DNA of 7,771 bases from positions 1-7,771 of the forward strand of contig RFOC01000093.1 in NCBI GenBank assembly GCA_009926815.1, given 5' to 3'. Source of the DNA: Planctomycetota bacterium (GTDB lineage: Bacteria; Planctomycetota; Phycisphaerae; Phycisphaerales; SM1A02). Shown piece after piece: positions 1 through 6,430 of this stretch. How positions within the stretch are numbered: the stretch's first letter is position 1; each line of letters opens with the position of its first letter. The notes beneath the pieces are model-generated. The model searched no databases, was not told the DNA's origin, and worked only from the letters and a program-made list of their open reading frames with translations. The translations under genes were made by a program, and so were the position numbers.

Positions 1-117
1 GATGAACTGGCCCGGGTTGACGCCATTGGCGCCGAGCACCGGTCCCAGCGGCGGGGCCGGGGTGGCCTTGCCACCGGGGGCCATGATCTTGAAAACCTTC
101 GCGACCTTCTTGGCCAT
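1..117 (-). CDS. rplK: Ribosomal protein L11 (uL11), N-terminal part; 3' end beyond the window
   Basis: The first 39 codons encode the N-terminus of L11, a component of the large-subunit GTPase-associated centre that binds 23S rRNA. The fragment begins MAKKVAKVFKIMAPGGKATP and continues APPLGPVLGANGVNPGQFI. The proline-rich GKATPAPPLGPxLGxxGVN stretch is the hallmark of the L11 N-terminal domain. The ATG at 117-115 is set by a strong ribosome binding site, GGGAGGT, seven bases upstream. The reading frame runs off the left edge, so about 100 residues of the usual roughly 140 are missing. In most bacteria rplK follows secE and nusG. Here the gene immediately upstream in the same direction is a secreted protease, across 178 bases that contain a possible promoter. 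The neighbours downstream, usually rplA, are not visible. Confidence 0.95.
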   Translation of the reverse strand, partial: MAKKVAKVFKIMAPGGKATPAPPLGPVLGANGVNPGQFI

Positions 118-124
118 GGTTCGT

Positions 125-131
125 ACCTCCC
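125..131 (-). promoter_or_regulatory. Strong Shine-Dalgarno site of rplK
   Basis: On the minus strand this reads GGGAGGT and lies seven bases before the ATG of rplK. It is the only textbook ribosome binding site in the window. The starts of the amidohydrolase, the two proteases and the GGQ protein show no comparable motif. It fixes the rplK start and fits a highly expressed ribosomal protein. Confidence 0.85.
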
Positions 132-141
132 ACGACGCGGG

Positions 142-191
142 TCCCCACCGAGGGAACATGCCGGCTCAGCCACGAGTCCGGCGCCGCGCCG
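142..191 (-). other. Leader hairpins upstream of rplK
   Basis: Three inverted repeats lie in the likely rplK 5' leader. In minus-strand order, the first (191-179) is CGGCG-CGG-CGCCG. The second (182-160) is GCCGG, a bulged A, CTC, loop GTGGCT, GAG, CCGGC. The third (156-142) is TTCCC-TCGGT-GGGGA with one G-T pair. The first and second share bases 179-182 and cannot form together. None is followed by a T-run, so they are not clear terminators. They could be an autoregulatory ribosomal-protein leader, but I could not match them to the known L1-binding leader, and G+C-rich DNA forms such stems often. Confidence 0.3.
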
Positions 192-223
192 TAGTTCAAA
201 CGGCGTGCGATGTCGAGCCGCGA

Positions 224-252
224 AATGTAGCCAAGCCCCCGAGGCCGTGCAA
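224..252 (-). promoter_or_regulatory. Possible housekeeping-sigma promoter for rplK
   Basis: Read on the minus strand, TTGCAC (252-247) and TACATT (229-224) are separated by exactly 17 bases. The -10 matches TATAAT at four of six positions and the -35 matches TTGACA at three of six. Transcription would begin near 217 and give an rplK leader of about 100 bases. The site lies after the protease stop codon, so rplK could be transcribed independently of the genes upstream. Such matches are weak evidence in a G+C-rich genome whose promoter consensus I do not know. Confidence 0.35.
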
Positions 253-295
253 GCCGCTGCCGAGGATGGCCTGAATGGTTAACGGACGCAGCCGC

Positions 296-973
296 TCAGG
301 TGCCGAACTGCAGCAGGATCATGCCGATGTCGCCGGCGTCCACGCTGCCACTGGCATCGAAGTCGCCGGGGCAGGTGCAGGGGCCCTGGCCGATGCCTTG
401 CTCGCCCAGTTCACCGCCATAGCAGGTGACGCCCAGGGAGCAATCCTGGCCGAACTGGAGCAGGAGGGAGGCGATGTCGCCGGCGTCGATGATGCCGGAA
501 TCGTCGAGGTCGTACACCACACCGCCCTGGAACAGGTTGGCGGAGGGCACCGCCACCTTGGTCCCGGCCCCGGGCGCGCCGGTCGGCGGGATCCAGCGGA
601 GCATGAGGCCGCAGTTGCCGGTGGTCTCGAAGTACTCCAGTCGGAGGGCGTGCCGTCCGGCCTTGGTGAAGATGGTGCTCATCTTCTCGCTGTAGGTGTG
701 GATGCCGTCGTGATCCACGGCCACCTCGCCGTCGAGCAGAAGCCGGGATCCCGCATCGGAGGTGAGCGACCAGGTCCACAGACCATCCGTGGGCACGTCC
801 ACCCAGCCGTCGAAGACGGCCGCCACGTTGTCCAGCAGGCCGCTGCCCACGCAGCCGCCCGCGGTGGAGGGATAGGAGACCAGCGAGACCGAGCTCCACG
901 CGATGGGCGATCGGGCGGTGAAGTCCGGCAGCGTGGTCAGTCCCGTGGCGTCGTAGTAGCGGGATCGGAGGCC
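296..973 (-). repeat. Copy 1 of a duplicated PA14 plus dockerin-like module (in the S8 protease)
   Basis: This encodes the last 226 residues of the subtilase, from GLRSRYYDATGL to the final LLQFGT. It is paralogous to the C-terminus of the neighbouring metalloprotease (2749-3414). The core at 593-832 aligns without gaps to 3031-3270, with 56 of 80 residues identical by my count. Each copy has a PA14 domain, a DLxxSGxIDAGDI repeat ending in a leucine-rich helix and FG, a linker with four cysteines, and a second such repeat at the very C-terminus. Confidence 0.85.
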
Positions 974-2629
974 AGGGGTGAGACCCGAGAGTTCCTTCGT
1001 GAATGGCTGCAGCACGAAGAAGACGGCGGAGGCCTCGGTGGAGAGCACCGAGAGGTTCCCGCTGGTGTCCTGCGCGGCGACCACGTAGTAGTACGTGGTG
1101 CCGTTCTCCAGGCTCGAATCGGTGAACGTGCGGGCGGTCAGCAGGCCCGAGTGAATCTGGACGTAGCCGCTGCCGCTGGTGGTGCTGCGGTAGAGCCGGT
1201 AGCCGGCCAGGTCCGTCACCGAAGGCGCATTCCAGTCGATCGTCACGCTGGTCGAACTGGCCACCGCCGAGAGTCCCGAGGGTGGCGGGGGCGGCGTGGT
1301 GTCCACGCCATTCCACACGGGCGTGGCGGCGATGGCCGCGGACGAGCTGATCCGACCGAAGCCGAAGCTGTTGTCCACGCCCGCCGTGCCCAGGTCGCGG
1401 CACGTGGATCGGAGGATGTTCTCCACTTCCGCCGGCGAGAGATTGGGATTCTTCGACCAGATCAGGCCGCACAGGCCCGCGGTGATCGGGCAGGCGAAGC
1501 TGGTGCCGCTCACGTAGGCGTATGCCGTGTCGCCGTTCGAGGCCGACGTGCGGATGTTCACGCCCGGCGCGACCACGTCGACCATGCCGCCGAAGTTGGA
1601 GAACGAGGCGAGACGATCCGAACTGTCCGTGGCGCCGACCACGATCACGTTGTCCTCGCGGGAGCCGCCGAGATCGGTGGCCTCGTTGCCCGCCGCCCAC
1701 ACCAGCAGGGAGCCCCGGGCCCGCATGTAGGCACCGGTGGTGTTGATGGTGCTGCTGCCGATGCCGCTGTAGCTGACGCTGGCCACGCGATCACCGGCAT
1801 CGCATGACACTCGCGCGGCGGTGGTGAGGTTCGACAGGGACGCGTCGCCCGTGCTTGCGTCGGTGACGCGCATGGTGCGATGGCCCAGGCCCCAGCCCAT
1901 GCCCGAGATCCCGACGCCGTTGTTCCCGGTGCCGGCGGCGCTGCCCGTGCAGTTGGTGCCGTGGCCGTTCACGTCGTTGATCGGACCGCCGGCGCTCTCC
2001 CATCGCATGGTGGGCACGTGGAAGCCGTCCCTGCGATTGCCCTGCACATCCTGATGGGTGGTTCGCAGGCCGGTGTCACACACCGCCACCACGATCGAGC
2101 TGGAGCCGGTGGTGGTGTTCCAGGCCGTGCAGCTGCCCACGGTGCTGTGGTGCCACTGCTGGCTGAAGAGGGCATCGTTCGGGCACGCCAGCGGGAACAC
2201 CAGCCAGTCCGGCTCGACGTACTGGAAGTTGCCGCCCGCCATGAGCTGGGCCGCCACCGAGTTCTCCGTCTCGCCCTCGGGCACCTGGATCAGGTACTCG
2301 TCCACCTCGGGGAAGTGACGAAGCACCTGGAAGCCGCGAAGCTCGCGCTCGGCGGCCTGATGGCGCATGGAGGCCTCGATCGGGGACAGGCTGGACCGTT
2401 CCGCCTCGGCTGGCTGCACCGGTCGGGCGATCATGACGCCGCGGAACTGCCGTACGCCGGGCACCTCGGTGAAGAGCTCGATGGCCGGTGGCGTGATGCC
2501 CTCCGGCGGGAGCTCGATCGAAAGATCTCCCCCCGAGGGATCGCCCGCCGGGGGCGCAGCGATGACCAGCGGCAGCAGGGTGCAGAGGGGAGCGATCGCG
2601 GCGAGGATTCTGATCTGGGGCATGGGCAT
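296..2629 (-). CDS. Secreted subtilisin-like serine protease (S8) with FN3, PA14 and dockerin-like repeats
   Basis: This is an exported endopeptidase of 777 residues, numbered from the ATG at 2629. It has a signal peptide (about 1-26, hydrophobic core ILAAIAPLCTLLPLVIAA) and an I9-like propeptide (about 64-145), then the QW of mature subtilases. The S8 domain spans about 155-438, with Asp185 in VCDTG, His223 in NGHGT, oxyanion Asn315 in AAGNE and Ser377 in SGTSFACP, so the triad is complete. A polyproline linker leads to a fibronectin III domain (about 446-535), a PA14 domain (about 549-682) and two calcium-loop repeats (706-728 and 755-776). An in-frame ATG at 2692 would add 21 residues before the signal peptide; it has no ribosome binding site and its codon lies inside a hairpin, so I prefer 2629. 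The ATG at 2623 is equally possible. The gene follows the metalloprotease in the same direction after 119 bases. The substrate is unknown. Confidence 0.93.
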   Translation of the reverse strand: MPMPQIRILAAIAPLCTLLPLVIAAPPAGDPSGGDLSIELPPEGITPPAIELFTEVPGVRQFRGVMIARPVQPAEAERSSLSPIEASMRHQAAERELRGFQVLRHFPEVDEYLIQVPEGETENSVAAQLMAGGNFQYVEPDWLVFPLACPNDALFSQQWHHSTVGSCTAWNTTTGSSSIVVAVCDTGLRTTHQDVQGNRRDGFHVPTMRWESAGGPINDVNGHGTNCTGSAAGTGNNGVGISGMGWGLGHRTMRVTDASTGDASLSNLTTAARVSCDAGDRVASVSYSGIGSSTINTTGAYMRARGSLLVWAAGNEATDLGGSREDNVIVVGATDSSDRLASFSNFGGMVDVVAPGVNIRTSASNGDTAYAYVSGTSFACPITAGLCGLIWSKNPNLSPAEVENILRSTCRDLGTAGVDNSFGFGRISSSAAIAATPVWNGVDTTPPPPPSGLSAVASSTSVTIDWNAPSVTDLAGYRLYRSTTSGSGYVQIHSGLLTARTFTDSSLENGTTYYYVVAAQDTSGNLSVLSTEASAVFFVLQPFTKELSGLTPGLRSRYYDATGLTTLPDFTARSPIAWSSVSLVSYPSTAGGCVGSGLLDNVAAVFDGWVDVPTDGLWTWSLTSDAGSRLLLDGEVAVDHDGIHTYSEKMSTIFTKAGRHALRLEYFETTGNCGLMLRWIPPTGAPGAGTKVAVPSANLFQGGVVYDLDDSGIIDAGDIASLLLQFGQDCSLGVTCYGGELGEQGIGQGPCTCPGDFDASGSVDAGDIGMILLQFGT

Positions 2630-2664
2630 CTCAATCTCTAGTACGCAGGATCTGGCTGGACCAT

Positions 2665-2703
2665 TTCGTGCGGAAACGAATTTCCCGGACATTGGGGTCC
2701 GGG
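2665..2703 (-). other. Two adjacent hairpins between the protease genes
   Basis: On the minus strand, 2703-2684 reads CCCGGAC-CCCAAT-GTCCGGG, a perfect seven-base-pair stem with a six-base loop, starting 45 bases after the metalloprotease stop codon. It is followed by AAATTCGTTT and a second, weaker stem at 2680-2665, TTCGT-TTCCGC-ACGAA. The first stem could act as an attenuating terminator or an mRNA 3'-end stabiliser between the protease genes. The T-run after it is broken, so a Rho-independent terminator is only a possibility. The stem overlaps the rejected upstream ATG (2690-2692) of the S8 reading frame. Confidence 0.4.
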
Positions 2704-2748
2704 TCCGGCCGGTTCGATGGGGCGTTGGTTCCTGGGCGGGTCACGGGA

Positions 2749-3414
2749 TCATCCGAAATGCAGAAGCAGGCTTCCGATGTCGCCCGCATCGATGGCTCCG
2801 GAACCGTCCAGATCCGCCTGGCAATCGCAGGGGCCGGCCCCGATCCGCTGCCGGTTGTACGGATCGGTGTAGCAGGGGGTGGTGGTCGCCGAGCAGTCGG
2901 CGCCGAAGAGGAGCAGCATCGAGCCGATGTCGCCCGCGTCGATCACGCCCGAGCCATCAAGATCCGGCAGCACGCCGCCCTGGGAGAGGTTGGCGGCGGG
3001 GATGGTGACCTTGGTCCCGCCCGGAGGTGTCCACCGCATGAGCAGGCCGCAGCTGCCGGTGGTCTCGAAGTAGCGAACCTGGATGAAGTGGCGGCCGGCC
3101 AGGGTCTGGATGGTGGCGGTCTTCTCGGAATAGCTGTGGATGCCATCGTGGTTGACCACCAGGCGGCCATCGATCCAGAGTTGGGAGCCCGCGTCGCTGG
3201 TCAGGGACCAGAGCCACGATCCGGTGGTGGGGACATCCACCCAGCCCTCGAACACCGCGGCCACGTTGTCCGACAGACCGCTGCCCACGCACGCACCGGT
3301 GGTGGTGGTGTAGCCCAGGTTGGCCACCGTGCCCGAGAAGGCGAACGGCGTCAACGCGTCGAAGTCCGGCAGCGCAGTCAGGCTCGTCGCGTTGTAGTAG
3401 CGGGCTCTCAGACC
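2749..3414 (-). repeat. Copy 2 of the duplicated PA14 plus dockerin-like module (in the metalloprotease)
   Basis: This encodes the last 221 residues of the metalloprotease, from GLRARYYNATSL to LLLHFG. Its calcium-loop aspartates are Asp714, 716, 722 and 725 in the first repeat and Asp764, 766, 772 and 775 in the second. The linker between repeats has cysteines in the order C-C-C-x-C, as in copy 1. The PA14 core carries SDAGS where many PA14/GLEYA sugar-binding domains have two adjacent acidic residues, so carbohydrate binding by that route is not assured. Confidence 0.85.
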
Positions 3415-5103
3415 CGAGCCCTGTCCGCGCACCAGGCCCTCGAAGGGCATGAGGGTCGGGCGCACATCGATGCTGACGGTGACCGTGGTGGAGGCCTGTC
3501 CGGCGGCATCGAGGACCCGGTAGGTGAACGAGTCGGCACCGCTGACGCCCGCCGAGGGCAGGTAGCGGACGGCGGGGCCGCCGCCCGGTGCCGCCGTGGG
3601 ATCCAGCACCAGCGGAACGCCCAGCGTCGAACTGGCCGGCAGGGCGTCGATGGAGATGCTGTCGCAGTTGCTCGGCAGGTCGTTCGCCAGGATGTCCAGC
3701 ACCGACTCCGTGCCCTCCTGTGCCGTGAAGGCGTTGGCGACCGCCACGGGCGCCGCCACCGTGGGCGAGGTGCACGAGCGGCCGGCGACGTAGGGCACCA
3801 CCTGGTCGATGTTGGCCTGCGCGAAGTTCATGTTGATGTTGCTCACGCCACCGCTGCAGAGGTGGCAGTAGCTCATGATGGTCCCGCTGGTCCGCTGGGT
3901 GCAGGCACCGAGACCCGAGCCGGTGTAGCAGTCGTCCACGCCCAGATCGTGCGTGTGCTGCGCGCCCACGTTGTGTCCGATCTCGTGCGACACCACGATC
4001 AGGTCCCAGTTGGAGGCGTTGCGGGAGACGACCGGGTACGGGAAGGAGCCCGAGAGATTCGCCGACACGGAGTAGTGCGTGCCGCTGGTGTTCGAGGCGC
4101 ACACGGAGTTGAGCCAGGCGCACCCGCCGCCGAGTCCCCGGCCCGAGAGCATGGCGGTGACATGCCGGGGCGTGGTCTGCATGTTGGTGTTCCACCACGA
4201 GCGCAGCTCGCCCAGCTGGTCCGTGCCGGTGCCGCCGCAGGTTCCGGTCTGCGTCCAGGGGTCCGTGGTGCTCCACCAACGGAGATAGCTCAGCGCGGGG
4301 CGCAGGTTGAAGTCCCGGCTGTAGATGTCCACCAGCGCGGCCGTGAGCGTGGCCACGTAGGCCGACGCGGTCGTGGTGTTGTTGCCGAACTTCGCCAGCA
4401 TCTCCTGGTCGGTCTCGAAGGCGATGTTCAGCTGCCGGCATGCCGCGGCGAGCATGGGCACCACCTCCGGCGGACCGTCGGCGTGCAGTGCATCCAGCGG
4501 CTCCTCCGGCGGCTGCAGGGCGCCTCCGCAGGTGAAGTCCGATGGTGCGAGCGCCGTGGAGGCGGTGACCAGCGTGGGTTGCCCACCCTGCGGATCTCCG
4601 GAGGCGATGTACTCGGTGCGCCCGTCCATCTGGATGAAGCCGTGAAGACCAGCCTCGCTCAACGCGACGAACGCCCGCGAGTCCGGCGCGCCTGCCACGG
4701 ACCCCGACCAGGCCGAGATGGCGGGCAGTTCGAGCGATCGCTCGATGGGGCGGCCACCGGGGCCGGCCACCATCTCCACGATGCGTGCGCCGGGCGCGAA
4801 CGGCAGCACGCGCGACAGACGCAGGTCCACCGTCGAGCCGTCGGACAGCGGCACCTCCTCGAGCCAGGCAGCGTCGCGAAGGTCCATGACCATCCACGCC
4901 GCCCGGTCGACCTCGATCGCCAGGCTGCCTTCGGGGGCGACCTCGCCGCTGGGCATGATCGCCCTCACCGGGGTGGGCAGATCCACCTGCGGGGCCGGGG
5001 CGGCCACGAACCGAGCGCGAGCACGGTCGACGCCGCGATCGGGACCGGCCGCGAATGCGGCGAGCGCGAGGACACAGCCAGCCAGGGGGATGGCCTTCAG
5101 CAT
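2749..5103 (-). CDS. Secreted reprolysin-like zinc metalloprotease (M12B-type metzincin) with Ig-like, PA14 and dockerin-like repeats
   Basis: This is an exported zinc endopeptidase of 784 residues. It has a signal peptide (1 to about 20, MLKAIPLAGCVLALAAFAAG) and a prodomain (about 21-210) that contains an FTCGG at Cys192, a possible cysteine switch. The metzincin domain (about 215-445) has HEIGHNVGAQH, giving zinc ligands His373, His377 and His383 and catalytic Glu374, with the Met-turn GTIMSYCH at Met410. A bacterial Ig or cadherin-like domain follows (about 452-547, 'ILANDL' and 'DSFTYRV' motifs), then PA14 (about 557-695) and two calcium-loop repeats (712-734 and 762-784). The start has no Shine-Dalgarno; TACTTT lies six bases before the ATG, which could mean a leaderless mRNA. 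It sits 51 bases after the amidohydrolase and 119 before the S8 protease. Membership of the M12B/reprolysin-like group rests on the extended zinc motif and Met-turn; the substrate cannot be read from sequence. Confidence 0.92.
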   Translation of the reverse strand: MLKAIPLAGCVLALAAFAAGPDRGVDRARARFVAAPAPQVDLPTPVRAIMPSGEVAPEGSLAIEVDRAAWMVMDLRDAAWLEEVPLSDGSTVDLRLSRVLPFAPGARIVEMVAGPGGRPIERSLELPAISAWSGSVAGAPDSRAFVALSEAGLHGFIQMDGRTEYIASGDPQGGQPTLVTASTALAPSDFTCGGALQPPEEPLDALHADGPPEVVPMLAAACRQLNIAFETDQEMLAKFGNNTTTASAYVATLTAALVDIYSRDFNLRPALSYLRWWSTTDPWTQTGTCGGTGTDQLGELRSWWNTNMQTTPRHVTAMLSGRGLGGGCAWLNSVCASNTSGTHYSVSANLSGSFPYPVVSRNASNWDLIVVSHEIGHNVGAQHTHDLGVDDCYTGSGLGACTQRTSGTIMSYCHLCSGGVSNINMNFAQANIDQVVPYVAGRSCTSPTVAAPVAVANAFTAQEGTESVLDILANDLPSNCDSISIDALPASSTLGVPLVLDPTAAPGGGPAVRYLPSAGVSGADSFTYRVLDAAGQASTTVTVSIDVRPTLMPFEGLVRGQGSGLRARYYNATSLTALPDFDALTPFAFSGTVANLGYTTTTGACVGSGLSDNVAAVFEGWVDVPTTGSWLWSLTSDAGSQLWIDGRLVVNHDGIHSYSEKTATIQTLAGRHFIQVRYFETTGSCGLLMRWTPPGGTKVTIPAANLSQGGVLPDLDGSGVIDAGDIGSMLLLFGADCSATTTPCYTDPYNRQRIGAGPCDCQADLDGSGAIDAGDIGSLLLHFG

Positions 5104-5109
5104 GTGCTG

Positions 5110-5115
5110 AAAGTA
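5110..5115 (-). promoter_or_regulatory. Possible -10 element giving a leaderless metalloprotease mRNA
   Basis: The minus strand reads GGGCTACTTT, then six bases, then the metalloprotease ATG. TACTTT fits the loose TAnnnT -10 pattern, and its spacing would place the transcription start at or next to the A of the ATG. No good -35 is seen 16-18 bases upstream. The lack of any ribosome binding site at this start agrees with leaderless translation but does not prove it. Confidence 0.25.
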
Positions 5116-5154
5116 GCCCGGATCCGGCGGCGATCCAGCGCCAAGTCCGGGAAA

Positions 5155-6375
5155 TCAGGCAGTCGTGCCGAGTTTCCGGTCCGAGACCGCCAGATGCACC
5201 ATGGTCTCGATGCCGGTCGCCAGCGCCTCATCCCGGAAGTCGAAGGTGGGATGGTGCAGCGGCGGGCAGGGGGCTGCCGGCTGATCGAGCCCCAGTGCAA
5301 AGAAGCAGGCGGGCACCTGCTGGCCGTAGAACGCGAAGTCCTCCGCGCCCATGACCGGATCACCGAACTCCACGACGCGTGTCGGGCCCAGGGCGGCGCG
5401 GGCGACGCGATCGAATCGGTCCACGGCCGCCGGGTGGTTGCTGGTGACCGGGGTGCGGGACATGAATCGGAGCGTGGCCTCGGTGCCCAGCGCTCGCGCA
5501 GTCTCCTGAACGCAGGCCTGCATGCGATCGTGCAGCAGCGTGCCGACGTCCTGATGGAACCACCGGATGGTGCCTCGGAGGTCCGCATGCTCGGGGATCA
5601 CGTTGAACGCGGTGCCGGCATGGAACGAGGTCACCGAGATCACCGCGGCATCGAACGGACGCACGGCGCGGGAGACGATCGCCTGCAGGTTCTGCACGAT
5701 GGCGCTGGCGGCCACCACGGGATCCCGGGCCAGATGGGGCACCGCGGCATGTCCGCCGAGCCCGCGCACCTGGATCTCGAAGGCCTCCGCGGCGGCGAGC
5801 ATGGGGCCGGATCGGGAGGCCACGGTTCCCAGAGGCAGCGACGGCCAACCGTGCAGCCCGTAGATCTGCCCCACCTTCGGGCCGATCACCCTTCCATCGA
5901 GGGCGCCGTCCCGAACCATGCGGTCGCCGCCGTTGCCGCCCTCCTCGGCGGGCTGGAACAGGATGGTCACCGGGTTGGGCAGACGCGTTTCCCTGGAGAG
6001 CGCCGCGAGCACGCGGGCGGCACCGATGGCGATGGTGGTGTGCCCGTCGTGTCCGCACGCATGGGCGCGGCCCTCGACGCGGCTCTTCCATGGCTGCGAG
6101 CCGTGGTCGTCCATGGGCAGCGCGTCGATGTCGGTGCGCAGGGCGATGGCGGCATCTCCATCCGTGCCACCCGGCAGGTGGGCAAGGGTGCCGGTGCCGC
6201 CCGCCAGGCCATCGGCGTGCTTCACGCCCGCCGCGTCGAGTTCGCGGCGGATCCGCTCGGCGGTCCGCACCTCCTCGTAGCCGATCTCCGGGTGCTGGTG
6301 CAGCTCTCGCCGCAGTTCCGTCAGCGAGGGAAGTTCACGCTGGACCCGTTCGCGGATGCGGTCGGCGAGGCTCAT
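5155..6375 (-). CDS. M20D-family amidohydrolase (N-acyl-amino-acid / hippurate hydrolase-like)
   Basis: This 406-residue protein has the usual length of M20D metal-dependent amidohydrolases, which remove acyl groups from N-acyl amino acids such as hippurate, N-acetyl-diaminopimelate or auxin conjugates. The family motifs occur in order: LRRELHQHPEIGYEE (21-35), ALRTDIDALPM (78-88), HACGHDGHT (105-113), QPAEEGG (141-147), LHGWP (174-178), MGAEDFAFY (342-350) and LHHPTFDFRDEAL (373-385). Expected metal ligands are Cys107, His109, Glu145, His175 and His374, all present. The lid or dimerisation domain covers about 185-300 and includes GLGGHAAVPHLARDPV. No signal peptide is seen, so it is probably cytoplasmic. 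The ATG at 6375 has no ribosome binding site. The gene follows the GGQ protein after 55 bases and precedes the metalloprotease by 51. The exact substrate, and so a gene symbol, cannot be assigned from sequence. Confidence 0.93.
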   Translation of the reverse strand: MSLADRIRERVQRELPSLTELRRELHQHPEIGYEEVRTAERIRRELDAAGVKHADGLAGGTGTLAHLPGGTDGDAAIALRTDIDALPMDDHGSQPWKSRVEGRAHACGHDGHTTIAIGAARVLAALSRETRLPNPVTILFQPAEEGGNGGDRMVRDGALDGRVIGPKVGQIYGLHGWPSLPLGTVASRSGPMLAAAEAFEIQVRGLGGHAAVPHLARDPVVAASAIVQNLQAIVSRAVRPFDAAVISVTSFHAGTAFNVIPEHADLRGTIRWFHQDVGTLLHDRMQACVQETARALGTEATLRFMSRTPVTSNHPAAVDRFDRVARAALGPTRVVEFGDPVMGAEDFAFYGQQVPACFFALGLDQPAAPCPPLHHPTFDFRDEALATGIETMVHLAVSDRKLGTTA

Positions 6376-6381
6376 GAAAGC

Positions 6382-6387
6382 AGCGTA
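6382..6387 (-). promoter_or_regulatory. Weak -10-like element six bases before the amidohydrolase start
   Basis: The minus strand reads CCGCTACGCT, six bases, then the ATG. TACGCT fits TAnnnT and has the same spacing to the start as TACTTT before the metalloprotease. No -35 is visible (the region 17 bases upstream is CG-repeat rich). By itself this is weak; it is listed because the spacing recurs at the next gene. Confidence 0.18.
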
Positions 6388-6430
6388 GCGGACCGATGGC
6401 CGCGCGCGAGGACCGCTCCGTGCCGTCGAG

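Noticed and set aside
187..202. A tRNA T-arm-like sequence around GTTCAAA between rplK and the subtilase gene
   Set aside because: The flanking bases give only four pairs with a nine-base loop, and no acceptor, D or anticodon arms can be built around it.
275..1807. A 510-codon open frame on the plus strand opposite the subtilase
   Set aside because: The composition is Gly-, Ala-, Arg- and Val-rich with no domain, and the opposite strand encodes a complete S8 catalytic triad and FN3, PA14 and dockerin-like domains.
2630..2692. A 21-residue N-terminal extension of the subtilase from the ATG at 2690-2692
   Set aside because: The extension would precede an otherwise normal signal peptide, has no ribosome binding site, and its start codon lies in the loop-side of a seven-base-pair hairpin.
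5118..5136. The palindrome CCGGATCCGG and an overlapping GGATC/GATCC stem between the amidohydrolase and metalloprotease genes
   Set aside because: The palindrome has no loop, the alternative stem is only five pairs, and no T-run follows, so it is not supported as a terminator or operator.
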